Origin: SZUA-448 sp964602475
GTDB taxonomy: Bacteria; Bacillota; Clostridia; Lachnospirales; Lachnospiraceae
Reading direction: 5' to 3'
DNA: 25,389 nt
Assembly (NCBI GenBank): GCA_964602475.1
Contig: CAZRRN010000038.1
Coordinates: 1 to 25,389 of the forward strand
The notes beneath the pieces are model-generated. The model was not told the origin of the DNA and ran no database searches. It saw only the letters and a list, made by a program, of their open reading frames with translations. The position numbers were made by a program, and so were the translations under genes. This document shows positions 22,558 to 25,389 of the stretch, in pieces (within the stretch, counting starts at the first letter, position 1; each line of letters begins with the position of its first letter).

Positions 22558-23850
22558 TTAAAGCTTCTCTACTGCAGAATCCGATACAAAATCTGCTGCC
22601 TTGCGGACAGCAATATCCTGCTTCAGACTTTCTTTCTCCTTATCACCGATCAGCTCTTTTACCTTATCAAGTTCCATCTTGTAAGCATCTGCCATCTGCT
22701 TAAACTCTTCTTCAAGCTCTTCTTCGCTTACTTCAATGTTCTCTGCCTTCGCAACTGCTTCAAGTACCAGACGGTACTGAATATCCTTAAGTGCCTGCGG
22801 AGTCATTGTCTCCATAAATTTATTGGCTGTCATACCGGTATACTGCATATACTGTTCCATGCTGAGTCCCTGCATTTTAAGCCTCTGGCTGAAATCGTCG
22901 ATCATCTGACGCTTCTGCTGTTCAATCATCGCCTCCGGAATATCCATTTCTGCAGCTTCAATAATTTTATTCATGACGTTGTCGCGCTTTGCAGATTTTG
23001 CTTCTTTTTCTTTTCTTTCCTGAATCTTTGCCCGGATATCTGCTTTATATTCATCAAGTGTATCAAATTCGGATGCTTCCTGTGCAAATTCATCATTCAG
23101 CTCCGGAAGCTCTTTCTTCTTGATGCCTTTAATCGCTACCTTAAATAACGCAGGCTTGCCTGCCAGTTCCTTTGCCTGATACTCTTCCGGGAAGGTAACG
23201 TTCACGTCCAACTCTTCCCCAATGTTCTTACCGATTAACTGCTCTTCGAAGTTATCAATAAAGGAATGAGAGCCGATGGTAAGAGCGTAATCAGTACCCT
23301 TTCCTCCTTCAAACGGAACCTCATCCACAAAGCCTTCAAAATCTATGGTAGCAATATCACCGTCCTGAACCGGACGATCCTCTACAGTAATGGTACGGGA
23401 ATTCTGCTGGCGTACCGTCTCAAGATCAGCCTCAATCTCGTTCTCTCCTACTACTACCGCTTCTGCGTCAACTTCAATTCCTTTATACTGTCCGAGCTTT
23501 ACCTCCGGCTTTACTGCAACTTCCGCAGTAAAAATGAATGGTTTTCCTTTTTCAATCTGATCAACATCAACTTCCGGTCTGGATACAATATCAAGTCCGG
23601 ACTCATCCGCTGCAGCTGCATAAGCATCCGGAATAATCAGATTGGCTGCTTCTTCATAAAATACAGAAGGACCATACATCTTCTCAATTAAAGCTTTCGG
23701 AGCCTTTCCTTTACGGAAACCCTGAACATTAATCTTGCCTTTATTCTTCTGATATGCCTTTTCCATCGCTGTCTCGAACTCTTCGGCGCTTACTTCAATT
23801 GTAAGCTTTTTCATATTCTTCTTCTCGAGATCTTCTACCTTAAAACTCAT
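22558..23850 (-). CDS. tig: Trigger factor (ribosome-associated chaperone, prolyl isomerase)
   Basis: Trigger factor binds near the ribosome exit tunnel and shields nascent chains. The 430 residues hold the N-terminal ribosome-binding domain with the signature loop GFRKGKAPKALIEKMYG (44-60), a central FKBP-like domain (about 150-240, with ATIDFEGFVDEVPFEGG) and a helical C-terminal chaperone domain. The start MSFKVEDLEKKNMKKL has AAGGAGG upstream. It is first in the tig-clpP-clpX-lon-ysxC cluster and has its own promoter. Confidence 0.97.
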   Translation of the reverse strand: MSFKVEDLEKKNMKKLTIEVSAEEFETAMEKAYQKNKGKINVQGFRKGKAPKALIEKMYGPSVFYEEAANLIIPDAYAAAADESGLDIVSRPEVDVDQIEKGKPFIFTAEVAVKPEVKLGQYKGIEVDAEAVVVGENEIEADLETVRQQNSRTITVEDRPVQDGDIATIDFEGFVDEVPFEGGKGTDYALTIGSHSFIDNFEEQLIGKNIGEELDVNVTFPEEYQAKELAGKPALFKVAIKGIKKKELPELNDEFAQEASEFDTLDEYKADIRAKIQERKEKEAKSAKRDNVMNKIIEAAEMDIPEAMIEQQKRQMIDDFSQRLKMQGLSMEQYMQYTGMTANKFMETMTPQALKDIQYRLVLEAVAKAENIEVSEEELEEEFKQMADAYKMELDKVKELIGDKEKESLKQDIAVRKAADFVSDSAVEKL

Positions 23851-23904
23851 TATATATCCTCCTTAGAATCTGGTCATTGGTTTGTTATGACGACACTTCC
23901 TAGC

Positions 23905-23933
23905 ATTATATCATATGATAAAAGCAATTTCCA
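23905..23933 (-). promoter_or_regulatory. Promoter of the tig-clpP-clpX cluster
   Basis: On the minus strand a perfect TATAAT (23905-23910) is preceded by TG plus one base (extended -10). A weak -35, TGGAAA (23928-23933), lies 17 bases upstream. No CtsR or CIRCE heat-shock operator is visible near it. Confidence 0.65.
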
Positions 23934-23963
23934 CAACTTTTTTCATGTCTGTCATAAAGTTGT
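23933..23963 (-). other. Inverted repeat between glmM and tig
   Basis: ACAACTTT (23933-23940) and AAAGTTGT (23956-23963) are perfect 8-base arms around 15 bases, with ATG/CAT able to pair inside. On the minus strand no T run follows, so it is at best a weak glmM terminator. It touches the -35 of the tig promoter. Confidence 0.45.
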
Positions 23964-23978
23964 CCGCAGAGCTTCCGT

Positions 23979-25319
23979 TCAGACCGCGTGTCCCCGAGCT
24001 ATGATAACATCAATCACACGGTTTACATGCTCTTCGCAGAGAGCATCGGTGGATGCTTCAACCATTACACGAATGACCGGCTCCGTACCGCTTTCGCGTA
24101 CAAGAATACGTCCGTCACCCTCAAGGGCTTTTGCCGCTGCGTCAACGGCTTCTTTGACTTCCTCATCCTCCCGTGCGTTCTTTTTATCCTTAACACGGAT
24201 ATTTTTCAGGAGCTGCGGATACTTCTTCATGGTGTTCAATTCCGAGATTGGGAGCTTGGATTCCAGCATAACCTCCATAAGCTTCAATGAAGTAAGTATT
24301 CCATCTCCGGTCACTGCATGCTTGCTGAAAATGATATGCCCGGAGTTCTCACCGCCGAGACTGTGTCCGTTCTCCAGCATACATTCCGTTACATACTTGT
24401 CTCCGACAGCGGTCTGCTCAACATGAATTCCCTGTTCTTCCAGAGCCTTAAAAAGACCAAGATTCGACATTACCGTCGCAACAACTGTATTATGTTCCAG
24501 TTCATCACGTTTCTTCAGATAGGTGCCGCAGATATACATAATCATATCGCCGTCAATTTCATTTCCTTTTTCATCCACTGCAAGACAGCGGTCGGCGTCT
24601 CCGTCATAAGCAAACCCAATGTCCAATCCATTCTCCACAACAAATTTCTGCAGCTTGCCGATATGGGTAGAGCCACAGTCCAGATTAATGTTCAGTCCAT
24701 CCGGTTCGTTCCCGATGACATAGGTCTTTGCTCCGAGGGCGTCAAATACACCCTTGGCAACGGTTGTTGCCGAACCGTTCGCCAAATCAAGCCCCACCCT
24801 GACATCCTTGAAGGATCTTGTCGCAAGTGAAATCAAATATCCTATATAGCGGTGGCGTCCCGCTGCATAATCAATGGTACGGCCGATCCTGTCACGCTCT
24901 GCCAGCGGCAAAGAACTATGATCGCTGTCAATGTATTCTTCTATCTTCTGTTCAATCTCGGCTTCCAGCTTACAGCCGTTCCCGTTGATTACCTTAATTC
25001 CGTTATCGTAAAATGGGTTGTGGCTTGCGGATATCATAATTCCACAGTCAAATTGTTCGCTTCGGACTACATAAGAAACACTCGGTGTTGTTGTTACGTG
25101 AAGCAGATACGCATCTGCTCCGCTTGCCGTCAGTCCTGCTGCAAGCGCATATTCAAACATGTAGCTGGAACGTCTTGTATCCTTACCGATTACAACTCTA
25201 GCCCTGTGTTCCTGTCCGTAATACCACCCCAGATATCTTCCTACCATAAATGCGTGTTCTACTGTAAGCTTCACATTTGCTTCGCCGCGAAAACCATCTG
25301 TTCCGAAATATTTACCCAT
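23979..25319 (-). CDS. glmM: Phosphoglucosamine mutase
   Basis: GlmM converts glucosamine-6-phosphate to glucosamine-1-phosphate on the way to UDP-GlcNAc and peptidoglycan. The 446 residues are full length. The N-terminus GKYFGTDGFRGEAN is characteristic, the catalytic phosphoserine is S99 in ISASHNP, the Mg2+ loop is DGDADRC, the sugar-binding motif is GGENSGH and the phosphate-binding motif is RESGTEPVIRVM. GAGG seven bases before the ATG supports the start. No glmS or cyclic-diadenylate cyclase gene lies within the window; they may be upstream beyond its right edge. Confidence 0.97.
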   Translation of the reverse strand: MGKYFGTDGFRGEANVKLTVEHAFMVGRYLGWYYGQEHRARVVIGKDTRRSSYMFEYALAAGLTASGADAYLLHVTTTPSVSYVVRSEQFDCGIMISASHNPFYDNGIKVINGNGCKLEAEIEQKIEEYIDSDHSSLPLAERDRIGRTIDYAAGRHRYIGYLISLATRSFKDVRVGLDLANGSATTVAKGVFDALGAKTYVIGNEPDGLNINLDCGSTHIGKLQKFVVENGLDIGFAYDGDADRCLAVDEKGNEIDGDMIMYICGTYLKKRDELEHNTVVATVMSNLGLFKALEEQGIHVEQTAVGDKYVTECMLENGHSLGGENSGHIIFSKHAVTGDGILTSLKLMEVMLESKLPISELNTMKKYPQLLKNIRVKDKKNAREDEEVKEAVDAAAKALEGDGRILVRESGTEPVIRVMVEASTDALCEEHVNRVIDVIIARGHAV

Positions 25320-25334
25320 TTTTTTACCTCATTA

Positions 25335-25340
25335 ATTATA
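25335..25340 (-). promoter_or_regulatory. Possible -10 box of glmM
   Basis: A perfect minus-strand TATAAT is 15 bases before the glmM ATG. No good -35 is found at 16-18 bases; this could be chance in AT-rich sequence, and glmM may be part of a longer transcript entering from the right edge. Confidence 0.35.
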
Positions 25341-25389
25341 GTCTATATGAAACTGCGCAATGTAAGGAAAGCTGCAGTTATCACCTGAT

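Noticed and set aside
24852..25388. Plus-strand frame opposite the 5' part of glmM, open to the window edge
   Set aside because: Cysteine-rich antisense shadow of a fully conserved gene.

Overview
The window looks like a piece of a chromosome from a low-to-medium GC Clostridia genome, most likely Lachnospiraceae or a close relative. The clues are the tig-clpP-clpX-lon-ysxC order, a DUF4364 gene, a short-form malic enzyme, a rubredoxin-first rubrerythrin next to a PerR-type regulator, and a DUF1385-prmC-prfA cluster beside rho and rpmE. The family is an inference from gene content and order. One run of exactly 100 N (12197-12296) inside rho shows that this is a draft scaffold.

Layout. (1) 1-1310, minus strand: a PerR-like repressor followed by a rubrerythrin whose strong promoter overlaps PerR-box-like sequences. 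(2) 1311-2301: a hypothetical gene that seems to lack its 5' end, back to back with a 3' gene fragment on the plus strand, which marks a probable deletion junction. (3) 2302-9342, minus strand: rpmE with its own promoter and terminator, then a tightly packed run of DUF1385 membrane protein, prmC, prfA, ktrB, ktrA and a TrmH/SpoU-family RNA methyltransferase, ending at a 15-bp-stem terminator. (4) 9343-10937: a gene graveyard between rpmE and rho. It holds remnants of a BlaR1-type M56 metallopeptidase, an Abi_2 (AbiD/AbiF) abortive-infection protein, a small membrane protein gene without a usable start, and a plus-strand coiled-coil fragment. (5) 10938-12465: rho, broken only by the assembly gap, with a 568-base upstream stretch that can fold into a multi-branched structure. 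(6) 13034-17547: a MelB-like sugar:cation symporter divergent from a DUF2804 gene, with two well-formed promoters only ten bases apart, then a malic enzyme and a DUF4364 regulator-like gene on the plus strand. (7) 17524-25319, minus strand: glmM, then the protein quality-control cluster tig, clpP, clpX, lon and the ribosome-assembly GTPase ysxC.

How the genes work together. PrmC methylates the GGQ glutamine of PrfA, encoded next to it; KtrA gates the KtrB potassium channel; Tig binds nascent chains, and ClpXP and Lon degrade failed products; PerR probably represses the peroxide-reducing rubrerythrin. Most of the window is ordinary conserved core. I do not see an intact new system. The least explained parts are the decayed island at 9554-10937, the truncation junction near 2101, the rho upstream region and the long repeat-bearing tail of the DUF1385 protein.
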